From: Saccharothrix sp. NRRL B-16348
Lineage (GTDB): Bacteria > Actinomycetota > Actinomycetes > Mycobacteriales > Pseudonocardiaceae
Assembly: GCF_001280085.1 (NCBI RefSeq)
Contig: NZ_LGED01000169.1
Coordinates: forward strand, 43,183-107,182
DNA length: 64,000 nt
Direction of reading: 5' to 3'
The translations under genes and the position numbers were made by a program. Positions within the stretch are counted from its first letter, which is position 1, and the number at the start of each line of letters is the position of its first letter. Positions 33,529 through 42,014 of the stretch are shown here, piece after piece. The notes under the pieces were generated by a model. That model did no database searches. It was not told where the DNA came from and saw only the letters and a program-made list of their open reading frames with translations.

Positions 33529-34493
33529 CACGTCAGCGCCTCCACGGCGTACGCGGCGGCCTCGGCGAGCAGCGCCTGGTCGTACCCGTCGTCCGCGGCG
33601 GCCTTGCTCGACATGATCGAGATCAGCAGCGGCGCGGCGTTCGGCGGCCACACCACGGCGATGTCGTTGACCGTGCCGTAGTCGCCGGTGCCGGTCTTGT
33701 CGGCCACGGTCCACCCCTGCGGCACGCCCGCCCGGACGCGTTGCGTTCCTGCCTTGGTGGCGTTGCGTTCGAGCAGGTCGCGGAGGAAGGCGCGCTTGTC
33801 GGGTTCGAGGGCGTCGCCGAGCACGATCTCCCGGTAGTCGACGCCGATCGCGCGGGGCGAGGTCGTGTCGCGGGGGTCGCCGGGGACGGCGGTGGTGAGG
33901 TCCGGCTCGACCCGGTCCGACCGGGTGACGGTGTCGCCGAGGCCGCGCACGTAGGCGGTCAGCCCGGCCGGGCCGCCGAGGTCGCGCAGCAGCAGGTTGC
34001 CCGCCGTGCCGTCGCTGTGGCGGACCGCCGCGTCGCAGACCTGGCGGACGGTCATGCCGGTGGCCACGTGCTGCCGGGTGATGGCGGAACTCGCCATCAG
34101 GTCCCGCTCGGTGTACGTGACGACGGTGTCCAGGTGGGACAGCGGGTGGCGGTGTAGGACCGCGGCCGCCGCCAGGCCCTTGAACGTCGAGCAGAACGCG
34201 AACCGCTCGTCCGCCCGGTACGCGAGGGTCGTCCCGGTGCCCGTGGCGACGGCGTACACGCCCAGTCGCGCGTCGAACTTGCGCTCCAACTCGATCAGGT
34301 GATCGTGCGGCACGGTGGCGGGCGTGGGCGTCGCGCTGGACGTGCCGACCGGCGTGGAGGACGGCGTGGAGGACGGCGCGGGCGCCGACGCCGGGTCCGG
34401 TGCGCAGCCGGCCAACGGGAGCAGCGCGGCCGCACCCAGGAACGCGCGGCGGCTGGTGGTGCGGTGCGGCGGTGTCACGCCGACGAGCTTCAC
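33528..34493 (-). CDS. Class A beta-lactamase, lipoprotein
   Basis: Hydrolyses beta-lactams outside the cell. About 321 residues. TSRRAFLGAAALLPLAGC is a twin-arginine signal ending in a lipobox (Cys30), followed by a long Ser/Thr/Pro linker. Catalytic motifs: S102-T-F-K105, SDG at 160-162 (usual SDN), Glu196 in EPDLT (the E166 equivalent) and K266-T-G-T. All essential residues are present, so it should be active. Start codon is GTG at 34493 or 34478; no strong ribosome site marks either. It is divergent from a LysR gene and heads a unit with the M15 peptidase. Confidence 0.92.
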   Translation of the reverse strand: MKLVGVTPPHRTTSRRAFLGAAALLPLAGCAPDPASAPAPSSTPSSTPVGTSSATPTPATVPHDHLIELERKFDARLGVYAVATGTGTTLAYRADERFAFCSTFKGLAAAAVLHRHPLSHLDTVVTYTERDLMASSAITRQHVATGMTVRQVCDAAVRHSDGTAGNLLLRDLGGPAGLTAYVRGLGDTVTRSDRVEPDLTTAVPGDPRDTTSPRAIGVDYREIVLGDALEPDKRAFLRDLLERNATKAGTQRVRAGVPQGWTVADKTGTGDYGTVNDIAVVWPPNAAPLLISIMSSKAAADDGYDQALLAEAAAYAVEALT

Positions 34494-34508
34494 AGCCGAC
34501 CGCGGATG

Positions 34509-34521
34509 CTGTCCAAGACAG
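34509..34521. promoter_or_regulatory. Palindrome between beta-lactamase and LysR genes
   Basis: CTGTC (34509-34513) and GACAG (34517-34521) are perfect arms around CAA. It lies in the 68-bp divergent region, 16 bp upstream of the beta-lactamase start. A LysR activator site is expected here, by analogy with ampR-ampC and blaA-blaL. Confidence 0.45.
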
Positions 34522-34561
34522 GAACGCGGCCATCGATGCCGATCTGGCATAGTCGCGGCCT

Positions 34562-35449
34562 GTGGACGTGGTCGAGGCGTGCAAGGCGTTCGTGGCGGTG
34601 AGCGGGCACGGCAGCTTCACGGTCGGCGCCGCCGCGGCGCGGATACCGCAGTCCGTGGCCAGCAGGCGCGTCGCGGCGCTGGAGAAGCACTTCGGGGCCA
34701 GGCTGTTCGCCCGCACGTCGCGGAGCGTGACGCTGACGCCGTTCGGTCGGGAGATGCTGCCGTCGGCGCGGCGGCTCGTCGACCTCGCCGAGGCGATGGA
34801 GCACGACGCCGAGCGCGCCAAGCTGCGCCCCTTCCGGCTGGCCGTGCCGGAGGTGTGCGCGCCGAGACCGCTGGCCCGGCTCGTCGCCGACGCCCGCCGC
34901 CACGACCTCAACCTGGACCCGCGACCGGCCGGCCCGGCCGAACGCGTGGAGCTGGCCCGCACCCTGGACGTTCGGGCCGCGCTGGTCGCCGTGCCACCGG
35001 ACGAGGGCGCCTGGCGGGTGCCGCTCGGCCTCGCCGGTCACGCCGACCCGGGCGCCACCTCGGCGGTCTACGTGGAGACCCTGCGGGCCGGCCGGGCCGA
35101 GCGGACCACCCGCCGGCGGCGGATCTGGCTCCAGCCGGAGGACGACGTGCCGCACGTCCGCGACCGCCTCACGCGCCTGCGCGACGCCGTGGGCCTGCAA
35201 CCGGCCCAAGTGGTCGTGGCGGCCTCGCTGGTCGCGGCCACCGCCGACGTGCTCGGCTCCACCGACCTCCTGCTCTGCCCACCGGGCCAGGCCGACGACC
35301 TCGGCCTGCACTGGCGGCCGATCGGCGAGCTGGACCTGGCCCGCGGCTACGACGTCACGGCCGGGCTGCGCGAGGACGTCCAGCGGATCCGCGACCTGCC
35401 GCCCGCCGCGATCGGGCAGTGCCTCGGCAGCCCGGTCGGAGGGGCGTGA
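34562..35449 (+). CDS. LysR-family regulator of the divergent beta-lactamase (BlaA-like)
   Basis: A 295-residue LTTR. The N-terminal helix-turn-helix is clear (GSFTVGAAAARIPQSVASRRVAALEKHFG) and the effector domain begins at about residue 90 (FRLAVPEVCAPRPLARLVADA). It starts with GTG at 34562, divergent from the class A beta-lactamase, and is followed after 2 bp by a beta-lactamase-like gene. The same order, LysR activator BlaA then BlaB, controls blaL in Streptomyces cacaoi, so induction by beta-lactam exposure is likely. Confidence 0.85.
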   Translation: MDVVEACKAFVAVSGHGSFTVGAAAARIPQSVASRRVAALEKHFGARLFARTSRSVTLTPFGREMLPSARRLVDLAEAMEHDAERAKLRPFRLAVPEVCAPRPLARLVADARRHDLNLDPRPAGPAERVELARTLDVRAALVAVPPDEGAWRVPLGLAGHADPGATSAVYVETLRAGRAERTTRRRRIWLQPEDDVPHVRDRLTRLRDAVGLQPAQVVVAASLVAATADVLGSTDLLLCPPGQADDLGLHWRPIGELDLARGYDVTAGLREDVQRIRDLPPAAIGQCLGSPVGGA

Positions 35450-35451
35450 CG

Positions 35452-36354
35452 ATGGGGACGACCAAGGTGCTGCGCGACGCGCGGGAAGCGCTGGACGACG
35501 CCGGTCTGCGCGGCTCGTTCCTGGTGCGCGACCTCGACACCGGCGACGAACTCGGCCTCGACGCCGACGTGGAGTACCCGGTCGCGTCGCTGGTGAAGGT
35601 GCCGCTCGCGGTCGCCACGCTGGAACGCGTCGACCGGGGCGAGCTGGACGCCGCCACCCCGGTCCTGGTGCCGCCGGCCCGGGTGGCCGCACGGGGACCG
35701 ATCGGGCTGCCCAAGTTCCGCCACCCCGCCACGATCGCCATCGACGACCTGCTCTACCTGAGCGTCGCGATCAGCGACAGCACCGCCGCCGACGCCCTGT
35801 TCGCGCTGACCCCGCCCGCCGCGGTCGCCGCCGAGCTGCGCAGGCTCGGCCACGACGGCATCGCCGTCCGCCACCTCATGCGCGACCTGGTCGACACGCC
35901 CGCCGAGCGGTTCACCCCGGCGGAGGGCCACCTCGCCCACTCGCTGGCCATCGCGGCGGCGACCGAGGGGCGCGGGCACCCGGTGACGCAGCTGGACATC
36001 AGCCGCGCGAACGCCGGTTCCGCCCGCGCGTTCGTCGACCTCCTCCAGGGCGTGTGGCGGCCGACGACGATCCGGCCCGCGGTCGCCGAACGGGTCCGGG
36101 AACTGATGGGGGACAACGCGTTGCGCCACCGGCTCGCGCCCGACTTCAGCTCCGACGCGTCGCGGTGGTCGTCCAAGACCGGCACGCTGCTCAACCTCCG
36201 GCACGAGGTCGGGGTGGTCGAGCACGCCGACGGCCAGGTGTTCGCCGTCGCCGCGCTCACCGAGTCGCGCGTGCCCGCCGTGGTGCAGCCGGGCGCGGAA
36301 GCGTTGATGGCGCACGTCGCCCGCACCCTCCGCGACGAGCTGCGGGCGTGGTGA
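35452..36354 (+). CDS. Cytosolic beta-lactamase-like penicillin-interactive protein (BlaB-like)
   Basis: A 300-residue protein of the class A beta-lactamase fold without any signal peptide. It keeps S46-L-V-K49, S108-D-S110 and K242-T-G244, but the omega-loop region (about 150-180) has no recognisable E-x-x-L-N motif, so deacylation should be poor. This matches BlaB of Streptomyces cacaoi, a regulatory protein needed for beta-lactamase induction. It is in the cytoplasm beside its LysR partner, 2 bp after that gene. A role as beta-lactam or muropeptide sensor is inferred. Confidence 0.75.
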   Translation: MGTTKVLRDAREALDDAGLRGSFLVRDLDTGDELGLDADVEYPVASLVKVPLAVATLERVDRGELDAATPVLVPPARVAARGPIGLPKFRHPATIAIDDLLYLSVAISDSTAADALFALTPPAAVAAELRRLGHDGIAVRHLMRDLVDTPAERFTPAEGHLAHSLAIAAATEGRGHPVTQLDISRANAGSARAFVDLLQGVWRPTTIRPAVAERVRELMGDNALRHRLAPDFSSDASRWSSKTGTLLNLRHEVGVVEHADGQVFAVAALTESRVPAVVQPGAEALMAHVARTLRDELRAW

Positions 36355-36355
36355 G

Positions 36356-37552
36356 TCAGCGGAAGTCGCGCGCGGACGGCACGAGCGCGGCGGCGGCCGG
36401 CGCGGCGAAGCAGACCACCGCGCACACCGCGAGGACGACGCCCGCGCCGAACCCGTCGACCGCCGGCGCGATCAGCGCCAGGCCCACCGGCGCCAGGCCG
36501 TAGGACAGCAGGAAGTCCAAGGACGACACCCTGGCCAGCAGCGAGGGCTCGACCTCGCGTTGCGTGGCGGTGAACCAGGGCACGTTGAACAGCTCGATCC
36601 CCGCACCCGCCACCACGTACGCGGCGACGACGACCACGGCGTGCACCGGCAGCAGCAGGCTCAGCGGCACGAACCCGTAGCACGCCAACCCCGCCAACGC
36701 GGTCCAGCCCTGCGCCCGGGAACCCCGCCGCGCGGCGACGACCGCGCCGGCCAACGCGCCCACCGTGTACGCGGTCATGGCGGCGGCGAGCACCGCACCC
36801 GTGCCGTAGCGGTCGCGACTCACCAACGGCAGCACGACGCCCGTCGCGGAGTACCCCGTGGCGATCACCGCGGTCAACGCGCCCAGACCCGCCACGAACC
36901 ACGGGTGCCGCCGCGCCTCGCGGATACCGTCGACGAACTCCGCGAGGAAGCGCTTGCGGGCCACCGGGACGACGACGCCGCCCGCGGGCGGGATCAGCGC
37001 CGCGCTCAGCCACAGCACCGCCGTCGCGACGATCAGCGCCGGCGTGTCGACCACCAGCGCCAGCAACGCCGTCAGGCTCGGCGCGACCAACGTCGTGACG
37101 CGTACCGCCAACGTCATCGCCGCGTTCGCCTGCCGCCGCCGGTCCTCGGCCACGACTTCCGCCGTGAGCGCCTGGAAAGCCGGGCGGCACGCGCCCTGCC
37201 CCGCGCCGACCACGGCCGCCGCCACGGCCATCACCACCACCGAACGCCCCAACCCGACCGCGATCAACGGCGAGGCGAGCCCGGCGACCAGCCCCGCCGA
37301 CACCACCACCCGCCGCCGGGGGTGCCGATCGGCCAGCACGCCCGCGAGCGGGACCGCGACCAGGAACCCGGCGGTCCGGGCGGCCAGCACGATCCCCAGC
37401 TCGACCCCGGTCATCGACCGCTCCAGCACCGCGAACCCGAGCACGAACGGCAGCGCCCAGGTCGCCAACCCGGACGCGGTGGCCCCGATCCACAACCGCA
37501 CGAACGCCGCGTCGCGCAACAGCGTCCCGCCGGGACGGACGTCGGCGCGCAC
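36356..37552 (-). CDS. MFS exporter
   Basis: A 398-residue major facilitator with about 12 hydrophobic helices, the loop 2-3 motif GVLADRHPRRRVV, and a central loop AEFVDGIREARRHPWFVAGLG typical of the MFS_3/TetV-like efflux group. It probably exports a hydrophobic drug or metabolite. It starts with a GTG 6 bp after the ECF sigma factor stop, so it is likely co-transcribed with that gene. Its stop is a single base from the stop of the BlaB-like gene on the other strand. Confidence 0.85.
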   Translation of the reverse strand: MRADVRPGGTLLRDAAFVRLWIGATASGLATWALPFVLGFAVLERSMTGVELGIVLAARTAGFLVAVPLAGVLADRHPRRRVVVSAGLVAGLASPLIAVGLGRSVVVMAVAAAVVGAGQGACRPAFQALTAEVVAEDRRRQANAAMTLAVRVTTLVAPSLTALLALVVDTPALIVATAVLWLSAALIPPAGGVVVPVARKRFLAEFVDGIREARRHPWFVAGLGALTAVIATGYSATGVVLPLVSRDRYGTGAVLAAAMTAYTVGALAGAVVAARRGSRAQGWTALAGLACYGFVPLSLLLPVHAVVVVAAYVVAGAGIELFNVPWFTATQREVEPSLLARVSSLDFLLSYGLAPVGLALIAPAVDGFGAGVVLAVCAVVCFAAPAAAALVPSARDFR

Positions 37553-37558
37553 GGACGG

Positions 37559-38128
37559 TCAGCCGACCTCGGTGGCGCCGGACCGGCCGGTCGCCCGCAG
37601 GAGGTCGTCGCGCGCCCGCGCGACCCGGGACCGGATCGTGCCGACCGGGCAGCCCGCGATCTCGGCGGCCTCCGCGTAGGACAGTCCCAGCACCTGGGTG
37701 AGCACCAAGGCCTCGCGGCGGTCCGGGTCCAGCGCGTCCAGCAGCATGTTCAGCTCGACGGCGTCCTCGAAGCCGGACTCGACCGGACGCCGGTCCGCCT
37801 CGCGCTCCCAGTCCGCGCCGGGCGACAGCCGCGGCCGTGACCGCGCCATCCGGACCTGGTCGATCACCACCCGGCGGGCGATCGACAGCAGCCAGGTGCG
37901 TGCCGACGAACGCCCGGCGAACCGGCGCAGGCTCACCAGGGCACGCGCGTAGGTCTCCTGGGCGAGGTCGTCGGCCACGCCGACATCGGCGAGGTGGGCG
38001 ATGAACCGCCACACGTCCCGCTGCGTGGCCCGCACGAACCGCTCCAGCGCGTCCCGGTCGCCGGCACGGGCCCGCAACGCCCAGCGCGTCACCTCGTCGT
38101 CGGGGTTGGTCACGTTGGGGGAGGTCAC
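37559..38128 (-). CDS. ECF sigma factor (SigC-like)
   Basis: A 189-residue group 4 sigma factor. Region 2 is [38 protein letters not shown], with the 2.3/2.4 part [21 protein letters not shown]. Region 4 is [43 protein letters not shown]. The region 2.4/linker sequence resembles actinobacterial SigC. GTG start at 38128. It is divergent from a membrane zinc-finger protein 63 bp away, the likely anti-sigma factor, and precedes the MFS gene. Confidence 0.9.
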   Translation of the reverse strand: MTSPNVTNPDDEVTRWALRARAGDRDALERFVRATQRDVWRFIAHLADVGVADDLAQETYARALVSLRRFAGRSSARTWLLSIARRVVIDQVRMARSRPRLSPGADWEREADRRPVESGFEDAVELNMLLDALDPDRREALVLTQVLGLSYAEAAEIAGCPVGTIRSRVARARDDLLRATGRSGATEVG

Positions 38129-38191
38129 GACTCCGAATCGTAACCACAGACGGTCGGGAACTCGTGCGCCGAATGGAGCGACTACTGGGAC

Positions 38192-38908
38192 GTGGACTGC
38201 CGAACCAGCCGTGAAGTGTTGTCGGCGCGCCTCGACGGCGAAGCCGAGCCGGTGCCCGCCGCCGAGGTGGACGCGCACGTCGAGCAGTGCCCGGACTGCT
38301 CGACGTGGCTGGTCCGGGCGCAGGCGCTGACCAGGACGATCCGGGTGCGCCCGGCGCAGCCCGCGCCGGACCTGGTCGCCGCCGTCCTGGCGGACGCGCC
38401 GCCACGCCACATCGCCCTGGCGCCACGCCTGGCGCTGGCCGCGGTCGCGATCGTCCAGCTGTGGCTGGCGTTGGCCCAACTGCTCGCCGGCGCCACGTCG
38501 TCGCCCGCGCACGGCATCACCGGGCACCTGTTCAACGAGGGCGCGGCGTGGAACCTGGCGCTGGGCATCGGACTCCTGGTCGCCGCCGTGCACGCGCACC
38601 GCGCCGCCGGGCTGTTGCCCACGCTCGGCGGTTTCGTCGCCGTGCTCGGCGCGTTCTCCGTGCACGACCTGCTCACCGGCGCGGCGACGGCGGCACGCGT
38701 GCTGACCCACGTGCCGCTCCTGGCCGGCCTGGTGCTGCTGTGCCTGGTCCACCGCGCGCACCGGAACCTGCCGACGCCCGGCACCCCGGCCCAGCACGAC
38801 CACGACGAGCACGACGGTTCGGGCGAGTCGGACGACCACCGGCCGACGCGGGCGGAGAAGCGGGGTCGGGGCGGGCTGCGGCCGACGGCTCACCGGCGTG
38901 CCGCCTGA
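38192..38908 (+). CDS. Zinc-finger anti-sigma factor candidate with membrane helices and His-rich tail
   Basis: A 238-residue protein. The N-terminus has a zf-HC2 anti-sigma motif ([15 protein letters not shown] ... [11 protein letters not shown], the HxxxCxxC zinc ligands). Then come about five hydrophobic helices ([71 protein letters not shown]) and a hydrophilic tail rich in His and Asp (QHDHDEHD). It should hold the divergent ECF sigma at the membrane until a signal arrives. The His/Asp tail could sense a metal. GTG start at 38192. Confidence 0.82.
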   Translation: MDCRTSREVLSARLDGEAEPVPAAEVDAHVEQCPDCSTWLVRAQALTRTIRVRPAQPAPDLVAAVLADAPPRHIALAPRLALAAVAIVQLWLALAQLLAGATSSPAHGITGHLFNEGAAWNLALGIGLLVAAVHAHRAAGLLPTLGGFVAVLGAFSVHDLLTGAATAARVLTHVPLLAGLVLLCLVHRAHRNLPTPGTPAQHDHDEHDGSGESDDHRPTRAEKRGRGGLRPTAHRRAA

Positions 38909-38909
38909 T

Positions 38910-38931
38910 CCGGTCGTCACGACACGACCGG
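38910..38931. terminator. Hairpin between convergent anti-sigma and ATP-grasp genes
   Basis: Perfect arms CCGGTCGT (38910-38917) and ACGACCGG (38924-38931) with a 6-nt loop, overlapping the ATP-grasp stop codon in an 8-bp convergent gap. No T run follows, as is usual for high-GC actinomycete terminators. Confidence 0.5.
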
Positions 38932-40098
38932 CGTGATCGCGCCCGCGGCGGCCAGCGCACGGTGCAGGGCGAGTTCGGCGGTCGGGCCCTCGGCGAGCAC
39001 GATCCCGGTGCACGAGCGCTGGTCGGTCAGGTGCTCGACCACGTCACCGGGACTCGCGGTCGGGTACCACTCGGGCGAGCCGGGCAGGCCCGCCACCCGG
39101 TCGAGCCCCGACCAGCCACTCAGGACACCCGCCCGCGCGGGGTAGGCCAGCACGAACGCCACCCCGGTGCCGGGCTTCACCGGCGCGGTGAGCAACGCCG
39201 GTTCCGCCGCCAGCGCCATCGAGACCATCGCGTCGTAGACGTTCGTGTCCAGCGACCGGCACAGCGCCTCGCCGACGAGCGCGCCGCCGATCCGCGCGTT
39301 GACCTCGACCACCTCGGGTCCGTCGGCGGTCAGCACGAACTCGGTGTGCGCGAACCCGCGCTCGTGCCCGGCGACGGCCAGCACCCGTGCGATCCACCGG
39401 CCGAGCTCGGCGAGGTCGGCGGCGGGGAACGCGACCGGGAACGCGGCGGCTTCCTCCCGCCTCACGGGTTCGGGGGACAGTTGGCGGCTGAGCACGCCCA
39501 GCAGCCGCGTGCGGCCGGCCCACGTGACGGTCTCGGCGCTGTAGAGCGGCCCGGCGAAGTACGGTTCGGCGATCAGCCTGCCCTTCAGCGGGGTCCGCTC
39601 GGCTTCGCGCAGCGCGTCGTCCAGTTCGGTGCGGGTGCGGACCAGCCACACCGCGCGCGACGACGTGCCCGCGGAATCCTTGACCACCAACGGGAAATCG
39701 TCGGCCGTCGTGGGGTCGACCGGCCCGCCCCGGCTCAGCCCGTGCTCGTGCAGCAACGCCCGGACCGCGCCCTTGTCCCGCAGCACGCGCACCGCGTCGA
39801 CCGACGGCCCCGGCAGCCCCAGCCGCCGCGCCAGTTCCGCGCCGGGCACGGCCCACGTGTCGGTGGAGCTGATCAGCCCCGCCAGGTCCGGCATCGCGCG
39901 CAGGGCCGCCTCGCACGCCGTGACGTCCGTGGTGTCGATGTCGATGACACGCACGCGGTCCGGGCCGAGAGTGGCCAGCTCGTGGGTGTAGATCGACCGA
40001 TCGCCGGTGAGCAGGCACAGGTCGTGGCCCGCGTCCTCGGCGGCGTCGGCGAGCCGCCCGAGGCCGAAGGTGAGGGTTTCCAGCAGCACGATGGTCAC
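38917..40098 (-). CDS. ATP-grasp ligase
   Basis: A 393-residue ATP-grasp enzyme that would join a carboxylate to an amine or similar nucleophile via acyl phosphate. Seen are the ATP-binding [20 protein letters not shown] loop, [40 protein letters not shown] (metal-binding Glu and Asn), and an N-terminal Rossmann-like domain ([24 protein letters not shown]). It resembles carbamoyl-phosphate-synthase-like and dipeptide-ligase ATP-grasp proteins. Its GTG overlaps the PLP enzyme stop by four nt, so they form one functional unit. The substrate is not known. Confidence 0.85.
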   Translation of the reverse strand: MTIVLLETLTFGLGRLADAAEDAGHDLCLLTGDRSIYTHELATLGPDRVRVIDIDTTDVTACEAALRAMPDLAGLISSTDTWAVPGAELARRLGLPGPSVDAVRVLRDKGAVRALLHEHGLSRGGPVDPTTADDFPLVVKDSAGTSSRAVWLVRTRTELDDALREAERTPLKGRLIAEPYFAGPLYSAETVTWAGRTRLLGVLSRQLSPEPVRREEAAAFPVAFPAADLAELGRWIARVLAVAGHERGFAHTEFVLTADGPEVVEVNARIGGALVGEALCRSLDTNVYDAMVSMALAAEPALLTAPVKPGTGVAFVLAYPARAGVLSGWSGLDRVAGLPGSPEWYPTASPGDVVEHLTDQRSCTGIVLAEGPTAELALHRALAAAGAITPVVS

Positions 40099-41216
40099 GG
40101 CACGGGGTCCTTCCGGCGTTCCTGCGCGGGCACGAGCGCCCTGCGCGCCCAGTCCATCGCGGCCCACGGTGGCGACAGGTCGTCGAGCGAGGCGATCTCC
40201 ACCGGCGTCAGCAGCGCCGGGTCCAAGGCTTCGCGGTGGCGGGCGAACACGCGGGCCGCGTACCGGTGGCCGGTGTCCGCGCCGATCACGACGTGCGTGC
40301 GACCGGGATCGCGGTCGGCTTCCCAGCGGGCGGCGAGGTGCGCGGCGCCCGTGGACAGGCCCGCGAACACGGCGTGGTCGCGCATCAAGCCGATGGTGGC
40401 GGCCATGGCGTGCTGGAAGTCCAGCCAGTGCACGCGGTCGTACAGCTCGTGGTGGACGTTGCCGAACGGGATGGCGCTGCCGATGCCCGCGATGATGGCG
40501 TCGGGATCGGTGAACCGCTCGCTGCCGAACGTGACGCTGCCGAACGGCTGCACGCCGACCAGCCGTGCGCCGGGGTCGTGCCGCCGCAGCGCCCGGGTCA
40601 GCCCGCCGCTGGACGCGCCGGTGCCGACGCTGCCCACCACCGTGAGCGGCTCGCCGGGCAGCGCGCGCCGCAGGAGGTCGGCCAGCTCGGCGTACCCCAG
40701 GTGGTGGACGGGATCGTGGTACTGCCGCATCCAGTGCAGGTCCGGGTCGCGGGCCAGCAGCTCGCGCACCCGTGCCACCCGGCGGTTCTGGTCCAGCCGC
40801 AGGTCGTCCGACGGCGGCATCTGGTCCACGGTGACGCCCAGGATCTCCAGCTGGGCGCGGATCGTGTCGTCGACGGTGGTCGAGGCGACGATGTGGCAGC
40901 GCAGCCCGTGCCGGTGGCAGGCCATCGCCAGCGCCAGCGCGTAGATGCCGCTGGAGCTGTCGACCAACGTCTGTCCTCTGTGGACCACTCCGGTGTCGAG
41001 GAGGTGCCGGACCGCGCCCAGCGCGGCGTACACCTTCAGGGTCTCGAACCGGACCAGCACGGTGTTGGGGGACAAGCGGACGAGCGAGGGCGTCTTCACC
41101 GCGTCGGTGATGTGGTCGTGCACCGGTGAGCCGAGGTGGTCGGGCACTGCCCTCACCGTCCGATCGAACGCGGGTAGGTGGCCAAGTCGGCTCCCGGGCG
41201 TAGAGGTCGTCGGCAC
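40095..41216 (-). CDS. PLP-dependent enzyme, cysteine synthase/cystathionine beta-synthase fold
   Basis: A 373-residue fold-type II PLP enzyme. It has the phosphate loop SVGTGASSGGLTRAL, the asparagine-loop equivalent DSSSGIYALALAMACHRHG, and the C-terminal GLSTGAAHLAARWEA. The Schiff-base lysine is not in the usual NPTGSxK setting: the aligned segment is RFETLKVYAALGAV, with K61 as candidate, a divergence that suggests a specialised beta-replacement reaction. Related enzymes make 2,3-diaminopropionate, O-ureidoserine or similar building blocks for natural products. It is paired with an ATP-grasp ligase. The GTG start at 41216 is uncertain; later GTGs are possible. Confidence 0.78.
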   Translation of the reverse strand: MPTTSTPGSRLGHLPAFDRTVRAVPDHLGSPVHDHITDAVKTPSLVRLSPNTVLVRFETLKVYAALGAVRHLLDTGVVHRGQTLVDSSSGIYALALAMACHRHGLRCHIVASTTVDDTIRAQLEILGVTVDQMPPSDDLRLDQNRRVARVRELLARDPDLHWMRQYHDPVHHLGYAELADLLRRALPGEPLTVVGSVGTGASSGGLTRALRRHDPGARLVGVQPFGSVTFGSERFTDPDAIIAGIGSAIPFGNVHHELYDRVHWLDFQHAMAATIGLMRDHAVFAGLSTGAAHLAARWEADRDPGRTHVVIGADTGHRYAARVFARHREALDPALLTPVEIASLDDLSPPWAAMDWARRALVPAQERRKDPVP

Positions 41217-41249
41217 GTGGCGATCGGCTCGGCGGAGACTTCGGGACGC

Positions 41250-41942
41250 TCAGGCGCGCCAGACCGTGCCCCGGCGTTCGTACTCCAGCACGGTCTCCGT
41301 GCGCTGGGCGAGCTTCGCGCCCAGGAACCGTTCGACCAGCCACAGCGCCACGTCCAGCCCGGAGGTGATGCCGCCGCCCGTGATCAGGTCGCCGTCGTCC
41401 ACCACGCGGGCGTTGACGACGGTGGCGCCCTGCGCGGCCAGCTCGGCTTTCGCCCCGGTGTGCGTGGTGGCGTTGCGGCCCTTGGTCAACCCCGCGGCGG
41501 ACAACACCATCGTGCCGGTGCAGATGCCGGCCCGCAGCACGTCCGCGGCGGCCAGGCGGCGCAGGAAGCCCTGGTCGGCGGCGAGCCGGTTGACCCCCGG
41601 CCCGGTCTTGTCGGTGTACCCGCCGCCGGGCACCACCAGCACGTCCGCCTTCTCCGGCGCCCAACCTTCGGCCACCTGGACCTTGGTGCCGTACGTGCAG
41701 GTGACCGTGCCAGGCCGGTGGGGGGTGACCAAGGTGGTCGTCAACGCCCCGCCGCTCATCCGCCCGGCGAGCCCCAACACCTCCACCGGTGCGACGAAGT
41801 CCTGCTCCTCCACCCCGTCGAACACCAGCACCTGCACCCGAAGCGGCGCGGACGCGGTGGCCACGCCACCCGACGTGGCTCCCACTGCTCCCATCGTGCC
41901 GACGGACAGTGCCGACGCGCGCAAGAACGTCCGACGTTCCAC
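41250..41942 (-). CDS. DJ-1/PfpI-family protein with Tat signal
   Basis: A 230-residue protein. A twin-arginine signal (MERRTFLRASALSVGTMG) precedes a DJ-1/PfpI domain: VQVLVFDGVEEQDFVAPVEVLG, VLVVPGGGYTDK, the nucleophile elbow RAGICTGTMVLSAAG with the reactive Cys, and TGGGITSGLDVALWLVER. This subgroup resembles isonitrile hydratase (InhA) and AraC-associated amidase-like domains. Export by Tat is unusual for the group. GTG at 41942 with GGAGG upstream. It lies 33 bp before the PLP enzyme on the same strand and may share its mRNA. Confidence 0.82.
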   Translation of the reverse strand: MERRTFLRASALSVGTMGAVGATSGGVATASAPLRVQVLVFDGVEEQDFVAPVEVLGLAGRMSGGALTTTLVTPHRPGTVTCTYGTKVQVAEGWAPEKADVLVVPGGGYTDKTGPGVNRLAADQGFLRRLAAADVLRAGICTGTMVLSAAGLTKGRNATTHTGAKAELAAQGATVVNARVVDDGDLITGGGITSGLDVALWLVERFLGAKLAQRTETVLEYERRGTVWRA

Positions 41943-42014
41943 GGTGACCTCCCCAGTTCACGGTTCACCACAGTGGTCGGTCGAGACCCCCGTTCGGTTC
42001 CGGGCGTTCGGCGG

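Noticed and set aside
40099..41961. Leftward extension of the ATP-grasp frame through the PLP and DJ-1 genes (to 1014 codons)
   Set aside because: The extra sequence is an out-of-frame reading of two well-recognised genes; the GTG overlap at 40098 fits the real start.
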